64,000 nucleotides of DNA, from assembly GCA_003344405.1 (NCBI GenBank), contig NOWV01000102.1, forward strand, positions 62,001 through 126,000, written 5' to 3'. Numbering within the stretch: position 1 is the first letter of the stretch; the number at the start of each line of letters is the position of its first letter. Under the pieces are notes generated by a model that saw only the letters and a program-made list of their open reading frames with translations, ran no database searches and was not told where the DNA came from. The DNA is from Trichoplax sp. H2. Its lineage: Eukaryota > Placozoa > Uniplacotomia > Trichoplacea. The translations under genes and the position numbers were made by a program. Positions 52,179-64,000 of this stretch are shown in pieces.

Positions 52179-55100
52179 ATGAGGAATTTTATTCTACCAA
52201 TATTTCTCTTATCACTCGCTTTCATATGGAATAATTTAGGTGAGGATGAATAGTTAATTAATTCCTAATTTTATGTATAGAATAGGTCTAAACGAGTTCT
52301 TAGGATAGCATAAATATTCAAATTCATCATGGCGGAATTGTATTTTAGAAGATATAACTTTAACTTGACCAATCCATTTCATTAACTGCTATCGTGACAT
52401 AAGTATAAAATTAGCATCGCCATAACTCTTTTTTTTTGTATATTCAATCCAAATCTTCTACGTGACAGTCTAGTACATCAATTTTTCATCAATAGTACAA
52501 AGTTAATGCATGATAAAATGGTTCTTACAATAGGAATAATGAATGTAACCTTTAAAAGAATCACTGCGTTGACGACCAGATGGGTCGCACTTAAATTCTC
52601 CCATGATATGATCTTGCTAAACAACTATTGCATTGTAACAGTATCAACATCTGTACTATGATCCTAGCTTTAGATTTACTAAATCATGAAAAGAAAGGTT
52701 TGTTAGTAACTAAAGTTTTCTATTAACAACTCATAATAAGTTACAGACTGTACCTGTCGGTTAAGATAGTAAAAAATTACGATTAAAAGTTTTTTAGTTA
52801 CCTCCAATATTAGCGACACTTAATGGAGTTTAATTAATCCAAACTATCCTGTATTAAACGAGATTATTATCGTTTCGAATAGTCATTCTATCAATCTTGA
52901 TAGCCAATAATGCGCGGTATAGAGCTTTATCAGACCGTTAATCGTGATGTTTTTTCTATCTCATTTAATTACGATGATCGGCAACAAGTTGGCTATTGAT
53001 ACGAAATTTAAAATTTACATCAATTTACTCTAATTTTTTAAGCCATCTTTCGATACGTATAACATCCCATTTTTATCATTTACAACTTAATCCTTCATGT
53101 AAAGGAAATAAAATATTGATCAATTTTATTACTTAGGCTATTTGTCCAATTCAGACAACAGTCCACTTTGATAATTAATCGGTAAAGGATGTACATTTAC
53201 TTTTTTATTTAGAAATAACGCTATGATTATGTCGTAGTTCTATCCTAAATATTGACCATGGTAAAAAGAGAATAGTTGTTAATTAATAAACTAGGGTGTA
53301 TAGAAAAATAGTATCGATCTTTTGAGATTAACGTTAAATAGCATTTCATAGACTATTGATAGTTTGAAATGTAGCAATATTTAATGTTCAGCTATATGGC
53401 AGAAACGATAATTTAGTCATTTTATTTAAACAGATCTGTTAGCAATAATAGAATTGGTAATAAGGTAGTAACTTATATATTTAATAGCTATCCCGACCAT
53501 ATATTGCTAAAAGAGTACTCCATTAAACATTTTACTCAGATTGTTCCTCCAAATGACACTCTTCCTCCCAAAATTATATAGACGTTTTTATAATTTCAAA
53601 ATTGCCTTCATATGATGAGTGATTGGTTTCTACACCACACTTATTTGTATAAAAGGGAACAATTTAATAATTAACACACGCACTTGTCTATTTTTTGTCA
53701 AGGCATTAAGTTCAAAGTAATTCGTCTTTTACATTATTTCTGTGGACGCTCATTTTTATTCATATAATGCGGAAAGCTTCCTCGTGTATAGGATGCTTTT
53801 AAAAACAAATAAGAAAAAACATGCTGCGCATCATATTCCTCGTAATATAGATTTTAAAGCCGATTAAAATAAAGCAAATAGTACTGAAAAGGGTATTTAT
53901 TAAAAGCTGTTAAAGAAAAGCCAGTAATAGTTATGAGGAAACTAAATTCGTATCAACTGTTTTCCGAAGAAACAGAATTTGAATAAATTGGCATCATCAA
54001 AACGATGTAGGAAAATCGAATAGACATTTCCGAAAAGTCGTTCTAAGAAAACACATAACAGTCATTTTTTCATCTTAATTTATTAATTATGAACAGGCTT
54101 ATCGGATGATGACTTTAATCCCTTCTATCGGTTTATGCTGAAACAAATACAAGGAAATTATTTGATGTGTGTTTGAAAGAAATTCAATGCCGACCTATGG
54201 CGCTGAAAATTTTGAAAACACAACAAAATATAATAAATCTTGATGTATGCTATAATTCGAATCTGTATACCTATACTTCTAACGCCTTCTACCGCATCTT
54301 TATTTTCCATCGCATTTCTATGGCCATGCTTAAAAGATCATATTCAATTATTAGTTTAATAATAACATTTCAGTATCATCACATTTATTTAATGCCACCG
54401 CATTTCGGATGATCTAAAGCTTTCCAGAACGTTTTTGTTTTACTGTCTAATTATGACTAAGAGCACCTGTACTGGTAATGGTGGTTGTAGTAAAGTGAGA
54501 GCAAATTAGAGTAAGTGTAATAGTTTTTATAGGCGTAGAACGGATACAAGGAGTATGTACATCATTGAAGTAATTAAGGGCAATGTCGAATCTATCTTTT
54601 ATAGTGATTAGAAATGTTAATTTGTACTGTATATATCAGATAACATCAAAGAAAACTAATATTATACTTTAAGATAAGACAATCTAAATAATAAACAGGC
54701 TAAATTATTCATCATTATTGTTTGCCAAATACGGTGTGGCTTTGATGAAATTTAATTAACAGAAAATTTGTATTGTTCAATCTTATTTATTAACTCCGAA
54801 TAACTTGAAAACATTTACCGACATGCAGCAACTATCCAAGCTAATGAGCGCAGGATAGACAGCGTGTTTTCAGATGATCCCATGTATCCTTGCATATTAC
54901 CCTTCAGTTTCGAACAAAATAGATTTTCCCTGTTTTCAACATTATCTTTTCAATCCTAATCCTTTCAATGATGCAATTTCGCCACTGCTATAACATTCGA
55001 TCAATATTAGCTTGAATTTAGCAACGCATAGTGATAAAATTGAAATATTCGTATCCGAAATATGGAAATATACATATGAATACTCTATATTAATATTTTT

Positions 55101-58100
55101 TATTAATAAATTATGTTGTGAAGCAAATTGGTGTTAATTAACTAATCTAGGAAAAATCAAATAATAGCTTTTAGAATTCTAAGAATTCCCAAATTTCCTG
55201 CAGATGAAGTGATTAAAAATAATTCTAGGTTACCTCTCCATTTTCCCATCATGCTAAAAAATTTTAGAGCATTAATTAATTAATTAATTAATTAATAGTT
55301 ATTACGTAGAATTTATCCGAAATAATCATGAATATAAATTTGAATGCATAGTTTGGCCTTTGCTTATGTGTTTAAAGATGCCAAAATTATTTAAGATCTA
55401 TAAAAAATCGAGGACAAAAACTTTGTTTAGAATATTAACTAAATTATCCATTAAATTTTTATATTTTAAACTCTAATCCAAGGAAGTACATTATAAAAAT
55501 CTTTTTCAAACAATATTGAAAATCACCTGAGATCTATAAAAAATAAATAAAAAATAACAGATTTATGATAGGAATTAAATAAAGATATTTATAATTTAAT
55601 TGCTTACGTATCCGCTTCATGCACATTGATTAATTACAATCAATAAATGAAATCAATTTCCATTATAAACTTGATTCAAAAGCTATTACATTAAATTTAC
55701 CTCATTGAATTGGTACCATGTTGGTATCTCTACTATTATCCATGCTAGTAAATGAATTACTAGGTTAAATGACAGCAATTAATCACTAACAGCTACATTT
55801 ATGGTTACTAATTTGAAAAATTTCTGCCTGCAGCTTCAGCCGGATACCTGATTTATACTAATCCCAGTGAAATTCGTATCGTTGACACAAATGGGAAAGG
55901 TGATCGATTGCTAATTTCAGGATTACATTACGCAGTTGCCATTGATTACCACCTCAAGAAGAAAGCTGTCTATTGGACAGACTCCAAAACCGGCCGTATA
56001 AGCCACTTTAATTACAAGGACATGTCAGCTTTGAAAAATAATGCCCATTATACTGCGTTAGAGGCTAAAGTTGTGCCTAACCTCCAATTTGATTCGCTGG
56101 CTGGAATAGCTGTTGATTGGATCAACGATAAACTTTATTTTATCGACGATGATAACCACCGAATTTATGTTAGTAATCTAGATGGAACAAATGCGAAAGC
56201 CTTATTCACTGAAGGGATTGCCTATCCAAGAGCTATTGCCGTCGATCCTCTTCAAGGGTAAGGAATATTAATGATAAAACAACTTTGATTGGAAAGGCAG
56301 CTATCGAGCAATGTAGTGTTTGGGAATTTTGATATACTGGCCCAAAGAGAGTATACAAACTTCTTGAACATTTGTTAAGATTGAGTGTTTCAATTGTTGG
56401 GCACATTCAACTGTTTTATTTTATTTCATGAAACACCTCGATGTATAATCTTGTGATTGTTTTTATACCTGTCCTATACTTCATTAAGTATTATCTTTAT
56501 TGGTATAGGTATATTTATTGGACTGAGTGGGGCGATAAGAATAAAATCGTTCGCGCAGCCATGGACGGTTCAGCAAAGCAAATTATTCGAAGTGACAATA
56601 TGTACTGGCCCAATGGTTTGTCCATCGATTATTTAACTGAAAAGCTTTTCTTCACCGATGGCTATACCAAAGCAATCTATCGTTTAGATTTGAATGGTAG
56701 TAATTTTGTGAGCATAAAATCGAACTTACAACATCCACATGACATCACTGTTCATGGTAAACGATTATTTTGGACGGATTGGGAAGCATTTGCAATACAA
56801 TCATGCCATAAAACGAGTGGTAAAGAAGGTCGTAAAATTATAACTGGTAATAAGACTCCCTTGGGAATTAAAAGTCTAGCGCCGAAGCATCAACCCAGAG
56901 GTTCATATCGAGCTTAACTTATAGAACGCTCTCTCATTGAAGTTTGCATACAGTAGTGCTATTTAGATTTCATTTTGGTATAGTTTCCTTCTTTTGCAGT
57001 AAAATTGTATCTATGATTTCAAATTATGCATAGATTACTCTCTATTTGAAATTTACATACAGTAGTACTATTTTGATTCGATTTTTATATCGATCTTATT
57101 CATTTCCATTTACTTTCCTTCTTTTGCAGTAAATTTGATGTCTCCTCTTATAATTTCAAATTATGCTAACATTAGTTATCTATTTTCAAAAATAGCCCAT
57201 AATCCATGTGGCCATAACAACGGAAACTGTAGCCATTTATGCTTAATATCCCCATCTCAAGGAAATAATAGCCAATCGACAGGTTATACGTGTGCTTGTC
57301 CAACTGGTGTCAGCTTTAAATCGGGAAAAGTTTGTCATTCAGGTAAATTGACTGCATCTCTGCTGTTGGCCCAATAGAATATCATTCAAAATGCTTTATT
57401 ATACTGTATTATATGATGTATTATCGCTTTTTAAAAAAGAAAGTAAATTACTTTAATATTGACAGAGCCATCTCATCCAGCAATACTATCCATTCTTTTG
57501 ATAACTTGTGCAAATTGAGTAGGTTTCTACATCTTGAAAAAGCTGGCAATATTCCAACTTGATGCGAGCTCTATTTACTTAATATTTACACCGCCCATTA
57601 TATTCTTGTACCCTAAAATAGTAAAGCAATTACTGATTAAACAATCCGATCCCTATCTTACTTCATAACATTTTCACATTACCTTTGCTCGAAATGCCAC
57701 TCCTCTATTTATCTCTGATTATAACTAATTTAAATGCATTCAAAATAAGTCATTGAATTTGTATTTTTAGAATTTTAAAATTAAGACCACTGTGACTGTG
57801 GTAATAATTAAAAAAAAAACCATTCATTCTGCTTTCTTATGGATTGCGTAGGTCCAATTAACTTTTTACTGATTACAAGGCGCAGTGATTTACGCTGGAT
57901 GTCGTTGGATGCACCACAATTTATCGATGTTAGAATCAATATTCAAGATATCAAGCATGCTTTCGACGTAACTTACGATCCAGTCGATCATTATATTTAT
58001 TGGGCTGACAACATCATTCAGGCCATACTACGAGCAAAATTAGATGGTAGTGGAGCATCAGTTATTATACCAAATATTCAGTCACCGGAAGGACTAGCTA

Positions 58101-61100
58101 TAGACTGGATAGCTCGTACAATTTATTGGACTGACAAGATTGAAAAGAAAATTGAAGTAGCTACGTTAAATGGAACTCAACGTAAAACTATCATTAAGAC
58201 CGATTTGGATACGCCAAGAGCCATTGCTATCGATCCATTTCGAGGGTATAAAGATAGCCTATTTAGAATGTTGAATTCAATACTGTTGTTCTATATAGCG
58301 AAGTTAGTGCTAGGTCGTACTTTACTGAAGTTGGAAAGCCGCATAGTGAATACATTAGCGTAGTATACTGAAGCTTTTTCGATTCCAGAAGAGAATTTAC
58401 AATCTAATTTCATCTAGAATAAATAAAAATAAGAACAATTAATCCATGTAAAATAATTATAATTTATCTGAACATACCAAGAAATAGTAGATTTAGATAA
58501 AAAAAAATCCGCGAAAGTAGACAAAGTGATCATTTTTAACATTATCCTTTCACTGTCCTTGACTTTTCAGTAGTAATTCTTTGATCAAAATTTCAAAGTA
58601 GTATTTCAGCGTATGGTCACGCATAAAACTTTAATTTTTTATTATAGTTACATAAATAAAGAAGAATGAATGATGATTATTCGTTATGTAGGTAGTATCA
58701 TTAATCGAGATTATTGCATATCATAACGCTATGATATAGATACATATTTTGGAGTGATTGGGGAAAAGTACCAAAGATCGAGAGAGCTTATTTGGATGGT
58801 TCTGATCGAAAAGTAATCGTCAATGATTCCATCGTTTGGCCAAATGGCATCGCGATCGATTACGACAAGCAAATACTCTACTGGGCTGATGCTGACCGTG
58901 ATACCATTGAAATTTCTGATTTAAACGGTCATGGAAGGAAGACATTGGTCAAAAACAATCTCTTTCATGTTTTTGGTTTGACTTTGCAAGGTGATTACAT
59001 TTACTATTCAGATTGGATTAAGCGAAAAGTGGAAAGAATCCATAAGAGTAATCCAACCACCCCTGAAGTGGTCTACCATCGGTCAGATTTAATGGGATTA
59101 GCTGCTGTCGATTTAGCATTTTACCAACGAGCAGGTAGGGTAGGGTAATCAATATCAATGTCTATTTCCTCTTTGCATAAGGATTATCATTATACAGAAA
59201 TGTTCCTATACTAAATTTAAGTATGATATAAACAGGCGCCGGAAATAATACCTGTGCTCATAAAAATGGCGGATGTAGTCACTATTGCTTTTTTAGAGGC
59301 AGTGGCCATATTTGTTCTTGTCCTTTCGGCTATGAATTACAGGAAGATGAAAAAACTTGCTTCGGTAAGTATTTAATATTCGAGAGCGATCAGCCAATAA
59401 TATATATCATTAGAAGATATAGGTGATGAAGTTATTATACACGTACACAATACGACGCTACTGAAAAAGAACTGACTTAATGATATAGAATTGCTTAGAA
59501 GATCTTAGCCGTTTTATACTATATCAATCCATTTTAAGGACGTGCAAAATGTCTTAGGTTCATTTGCGTACTACTTTAGGTTACTCTATTCTTATTCTGA
59601 CAAATGATATTTTAATTCTCACCAGTAAATAATTTAGTGAGAAGCTCTACTTTGGTCTCATCATTTGCAAAATATGTTAGACTTATTTGTGTACTTGACT
59701 GCTCTATTCTTATTCCGACAAGTTATTTTCTTTATTGCTTACCAATGAATAACAAGTTCTATTTTGGTACCATCATGGCTAATTGTATCTTCTAATTTGT
59801 ATCCTTTATTCTAGTTCCGAACGCTTTCTTTCTATTGCTAACAAGCAAGCAGTTATACCGTCTATCACTAAATGATCGATATGATATCAAGAAATTGCCT
59901 ATTAATGGTATTCAAGGTGGTAGTGGACTATCGTTTGATAGTCGAACAGAAGAAGTCTATTGGAGTGATATTGAATTGAAGCAAATTTCATCATCGTACT
60001 TAAATGGAACGAATAGAAACGTTATTATTGAATTTGATCTAGCTAGTCCAAATTCGATCGCTTTCGATTGGACTACCAAATATATATACTGGACAGATAA
60101 CATTCTTAATCGAATTGAAGTTACCAAGTCTGATGGAACAGCTCGTAAAATCTTGATTTGGCAAGACTTGTACAAGCCCAGCTATCTTGTGATACATCCG
60201 AAGGAGGGGTAAGTTATAACCAATCGCTCTGTATTTCACTTTCGTATTGATATAATTATTGAATCGATATGAACTGTGCTGTAGCTTTGATTTAATTCGT
60301 TATCCATTTAGTTTTGAATAAATGGAGATGACTAAAATTTAGTACGTAGTGATCTAAATTACATCACAACATAGTCATATTCAGCTTACACGGGATAAAA
60401 TTCCTTAGCAGTCAACGTTTAGACTTGAATTATTGTAAACTCAAAAAGTCCTCCAATTCACCATGATAGAACCAATTGAGCCATAAGAATGCACCTATAA
60501 AGCAAAACTTTACTTCTAAAGTTTCTACCGCAACTACTATATCAGTAAACTGGTCATTACCTTTGCAATAACTATCTAATCCTTAATCTTATTTGTCCTA
60601 ATTATAGATTATTATTTTGGGTCAATCATAATTCTAATGTACTTGATGGGGCTAAAATAGAAAGATCTACTTTAGCTGGAACAGAGCGGAAGACAATCGT
60701 AGAAGTAGCAGGTATCCCAATCAGTTTAGAAATCGATTTCGATAATGATCGCATCTTTTGGATTGATTCTACCAGAAAACGTATCTATTCTGCATCACTC
60801 CTTGGTACCAATCTGGAAATGATTCCCGAATTCATGTCTAGCTCTAACTTTTTATCAATCTACGAGGATAAATTATATTGGATTGATAGCAAAGAAAGCC
60901 ACATTATGAAAGCAAATAAAACTAATTTTCAAAGGGAGCATATGCACGATTTACGGAATTTTGACGATCATCCCAACAACTTATTGGTATATCATAAAAA
61001 TCGCCAAAAACGTAAGCGATAGTAGTTTGATGACTGTCTATTAAAATAGAGTTAAGATAGAAATAATAGTAAACTAAAATGGTTATAATTATATCCAATG

Positions 61101-64000
61101 TAGAAACAAGCAACATTTGTCATTAAGCATAGTAGATACGATTACTACTTTCGGAAATAATACCCTAATGCGTCCAAGTAAAATTTATGGATTTTCTGTT
61201 CTTATTTCTTGACCGAGTAGATGGTAGCGCTTGCGATAAACCTCGTAACCCTTGTAGGGAACTATGCCTCTCAACCTCGAGTAAAGATGCAGTATGTGAA
61301 TGCTCTACTCATCTGGTGGCGAAAGGTGGTAAATGTACAGGTAAGGATCAGATCGATTTGTAGGTAATAAATTCATCACTAAATTGAAATGAAGACGGCA
61401 TTGTTGGTATTACACTAATCGTTTATCGGTTTGGGTACAAAATCTAATTTTAACTATAATTGTCTATCTTACCATGATACCAAGCTTTCTTTATTTGGCT
61501 TTCATTTTATAGAACCCAATGCATATCTGCTGTTTGCTCAGCAAGAGACAATTAGCAAAGCCGATTTAGATGGCAAAAGCAATCCTCACACGTTATTACC
61601 AATTCAAGATATGCATGTTTATCCTGGTACGAAAAACTTTATAAAATCAAAGCATCAAATTCATTCCATTACCTATGATGAAGTGCAAAAATATTACTAT
61701 TGGATTGATAAAAATGATCAGGGCCATTCAGTTATTAATCGAGCTGCTAAATCAACATCAGAGCTTGTAGAATACCAAGAAGTGGTTAATGAAAAGAAAC
61801 AAGATATTTATGATATAGCGTTAGATTCAGTTAATCGCTATCTCTTTTGGTCATCAGAGAACTTACACAGTATTCAGGTTGCTAAAATAGGCGAATGGAA
61901 AAGTTATTATGCTGTAATAGGGTATCAGTATGCTCCAAGATCAATTGCGATTGATCCCTATAAAAGGTAAATCATTTCTTGAGTATAATAGCAATTGTAT
62001 TTGCTTTTCTACTTGCTTCTCCTATTCTCATGAATTTCATAGATTATTAAACTATGTATAATTGACTTATGTAGATAGTGGATCAGTTTTTAATGGGAAT
62101 TTGATCTTAATTATTTTACAGCCATATCTACTGGATTCATGCTGGCTCAGCAGATTCACCAAAGATTTATCGTTGCAACTACGATGCGACCTATTCCACT
62201 GTTCTTATCGAAGACGAATTGTATCAGCCAACATCACTAACAATCGATATTTCAAATTCCTCCAATCGGCTTTATTGGATTGATCTTGGAACTAGAACTA
62301 TCTCATCTGCTCGTTCTGATGGCACGAACCGACATGATCTAGATTTCAATGTTAAAAGCCCAATCAACCCATATTCGGTGGCTATTTATTCCAAGTATAT
62401 TTATTGGGCTGATCTTCAAGATAGTGCCATTTATAGAAGCTATAAATTACCCAAGAGCCCGTTTTATGCAGTACCTCAACTTGTTTTTAATCGCTTGAGT
62501 GATCTAACTGGGATTAATGTAGTCAACAATTTTAATATGAAGGGTAAGATTGTCTCAATTTACAGTATACAGCATGAATTTTTAATTTCAATTCTAAACA
62601 TATATTTATGTGTCGATATATGTGTTAAGATAAATATATATAAATATATATGTATATATATATAGAGAAAACCTATAAAATTACAATTACATTGAGAAAT
62701 AAACATTGCATACATTTGACAAACTAGGTTCCGGAGCTTGCTCAAATCATAACTGCACCCATTTGTGCATAGTAGATTCTTATCAAAAATCAACTTTTCG
62801 TTGTTCTTGTCCATTTGGCTATCGTATTCTCAATGATAGTCGAACATGTCAAGGTAAATATAATCAGATTTGATACGTCTTATAAGATACTAGCTTAGAT
62901 TAACGCATTACTTATTTCTTCAAACTACTCGTATTAAAAAGCTTGGCTACTGAGTAATTTAATTTCTAAGAAATCAACTCCTGTTTTTATTCTATTGATA
63001 ATTAGAAATTAAAGAATGTGGGAAAGGGGAATTTAAATGCCGATCACCTAGCATCTCTACCTGTATTAATGAAAAATCAAGATGCGATAATATAATCAAT
63101 TGTATTGATAATTCAGATGAAATTAATTGTCGTAAGTTGAAATTTCTTACATTAAATAAAATATCAAGAAAATGGAGTAACTAGGTTCTAATTATTCCTA
63201 TGTTTTTATTTGCAAATCGAATCAATACTAAAATGGATAGCGAAATGTTCACCATTCCAATTTCATTGCAAAAACGATAAATGTATACCATGGCATAAAA
63301 AATGTGACGGCATTAATGACTGTGATGATAATTCCGATGAGTTTAGCTGCGGTAGGTGGACATCTATTACGATTTCTTTATTAATTACAGTTGCTAAAAT
63401 GCTTGCGCTAATTTTTTGATATTCATAACATTAATCTATTCCATGATTTAAGTTCTGATTTTGCTAGTTGCTTGAACAGAATAAATTAAAGTGAAAATAA
63501 CTGCATTTATCTTCTATTCAAACGTTATTATTCATTCACGATTTTTATTTATATTTATTATAACTATTTCTTATTTTATTTATATTTCAGTTTTTAATTC
63601 ATTAATATGATGCGTTCATTGTGAGATCATTTAAGCTGCAATTTTAGCTAATTATAGTAACGCTTCATTGATGACAATTATCTTGACTAATTATAGTTTT
63701 GAAACCCACAACGATTGCAGCAACAACAATTATTACGTTATCAAGCAAACCACCGACAAGCGTTACTGATTCACAAACTAAAGGTTTTGATTTCAAACAC
63801 TTGGTGATCATTTCTGTTGCTAGTGTGGCCTTTGTCCTCTTGTTGGTTGGAATTATCATATGGCGTTGTTCTAAACGAAAAAATAAAAAAGTAGACGATG
63901 TCCTAGAAACAAAAAGTGGCAAAACTTACATCGGACAAGGTGATATTAGAAATGACAACCAAGAAAGCAACATCGATGGCAATAATCAAACCAATACCAA
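52179..64000 (+). CDS. LRP5/6 Wnt co-receptor (Arrow-like), partial; 16 exons, ~1467 aa visible
   Basis: Exons: 52179-52239, 55834-56257, 56509-56900, 57196-57342, 57852-58245, 58740-59134, 59236-59364, 59815-60208, 60608-61011, 61221-61340, 61513-61966, 62122-62543, 62728-62853, 63006-63131, 63241-63351, 63697-64000+. Signal peptide with likely cleavage after LASA; then four YWTD propellers (about 24-292, 342-604, 648-913, 954-1245), each followed by an EGF-like module with six cysteines (for example [14 protein letters not shown]). Then two LDL-receptor class A repeats ([32 protein letters not shown]), a transmembrane helix at about 1402-1422 ([20 protein letters not shown]) and the start of the cytosolic tail. 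Family role: binds Wnt with Frizzled and, when its PPPSP motifs are phosphorylated, Axin. Those motifs lie beyond the window. Vertebrate LRP5/6 have three LDLa repeats, not two. Exon 1 is inferred from phase and signal peptide across a 3.6-kb intron. Confidence 0.9.
54462..54494 (+). other. EGF-like micro-exon or relic inside LRP5/6 intron 1
   Basis: Eleven codons read [11 protein letters not shown], like the start of the EGF modules of this gene (C..NGGCSH). They are preceded by CTAAG and followed by GTGAGA, so splice-like signals flank them. The phase does not fit between exons 1 and 2 as modelled. Either chance or a decayed duplicate. Confidence 0.2.
55271..55296. repeat. (ATTA)n microsatellite
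   Basis: Six uninterrupted copies of the 4-bp unit ATTA/TTAA in LRP5/6 intron 1. Confidence 0.9.
62632..62664. repeat. (TA)n-rich microsatellite
   Basis: Alternating TA tract with a few interruptions in the LRP5/6 intron between exons 12 and 13. No coding role. Confidence 0.7.

Larger units (their letters stand above)
52240..55833. other. Long first intron of LRP5/6
   Basis: About 3.6 kb, very AT-rich, between the signal-peptide exon and the first propeller exon. It contains an (ATTA)n microsatellite at about 55271-55296 and a short EGF-like open patch at 54462-54494. No other exon was recognised. Confidence 0.6.

Overview
The window is nuclear DNA from an animal, probably an early-branching one. 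It is AT-rich (roughly two thirds A+T) and carries intron-rich genes with GT-AG introns, mostly 60-400 bp, and widely spaced genes on both strands. The gene set (a four-propeller Wnt co-receptor LRP5/6, a fucosyltransferase, a TSP1/discoidin secreted protein) is metazoan. The low GC, short introns and many exons per gene suggest a placozoan such as Trichoplax or Hoilungia. That placement is an inference; no phylogenetic test was possible.

Layout. 1-10.8 kb has no gene I can support; it holds a probable MITE, a G-rich/C-poor stretch and a GC-rich structured candidate. 10.8-13.3 kb (-): membrane-anchored alpha carbonic anhydrase, six exons. 15.5-18.1 kb (-): WDR45/WIPI4, ten exons. 20.6-28.5 kb (+): CPSF6 (CFIm68), seventeen exons with one 4-kb intron. 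29.8-32.6 kb (-): ethanolamine kinase, seven exons. 34.4-37.7 kb (+): gamma-tubulin, seventeen exons. 38.3-41.3 kb (-): secreted TSP1-TSP1-Cys-rich-F5/8C protein, six exons. 44.6-45.7 kb (+): single-exon GT10 fucosyltransferase. 45.7-52.2 kb: long AT-rich spacer with only weak coding hints. 52.2-64.0 kb (+): LRP5/6, sixteen exons visible, running off the right end inside the cytoplasmic domain. For the seven complete genes I joined exons by hand; all splice phases close and the totals are multiples of three (314, 342, 553, 353, 453, 377 and 389 codons including stop).

The genes do not form one pathway. They are housekeeping genes (autophagy, mRNA 3'-end processing, phosphatidylethanolamine synthesis, microtubule nucleation) and cell-surface or extracellular genes (carbonic anhydrase, TSP1/F5/8C, glycosylation, Wnt reception). 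The most striking non-genic pattern is that all three divergent intergenic spacers (18.1-20.6, 32.6-34.4 and 41.3-44.6 kb) contain both a tandem repeat array (units of 85 to about 190 bp) and a cluster of GTACTGTAC/GTACAGTGTAC palindromes. The 41.3-44.6 kb spacer also has a 20-N assembly gap flanked by two copies of the same sequence, which suggests a collapsed or duplicated haplotype.

I found no tRNA, rRNA, CRISPR array, viral gene or intact transposase. Apart from the listed candidates, intergenic DNA shows only short ORFs typical of AT-rich sequence.
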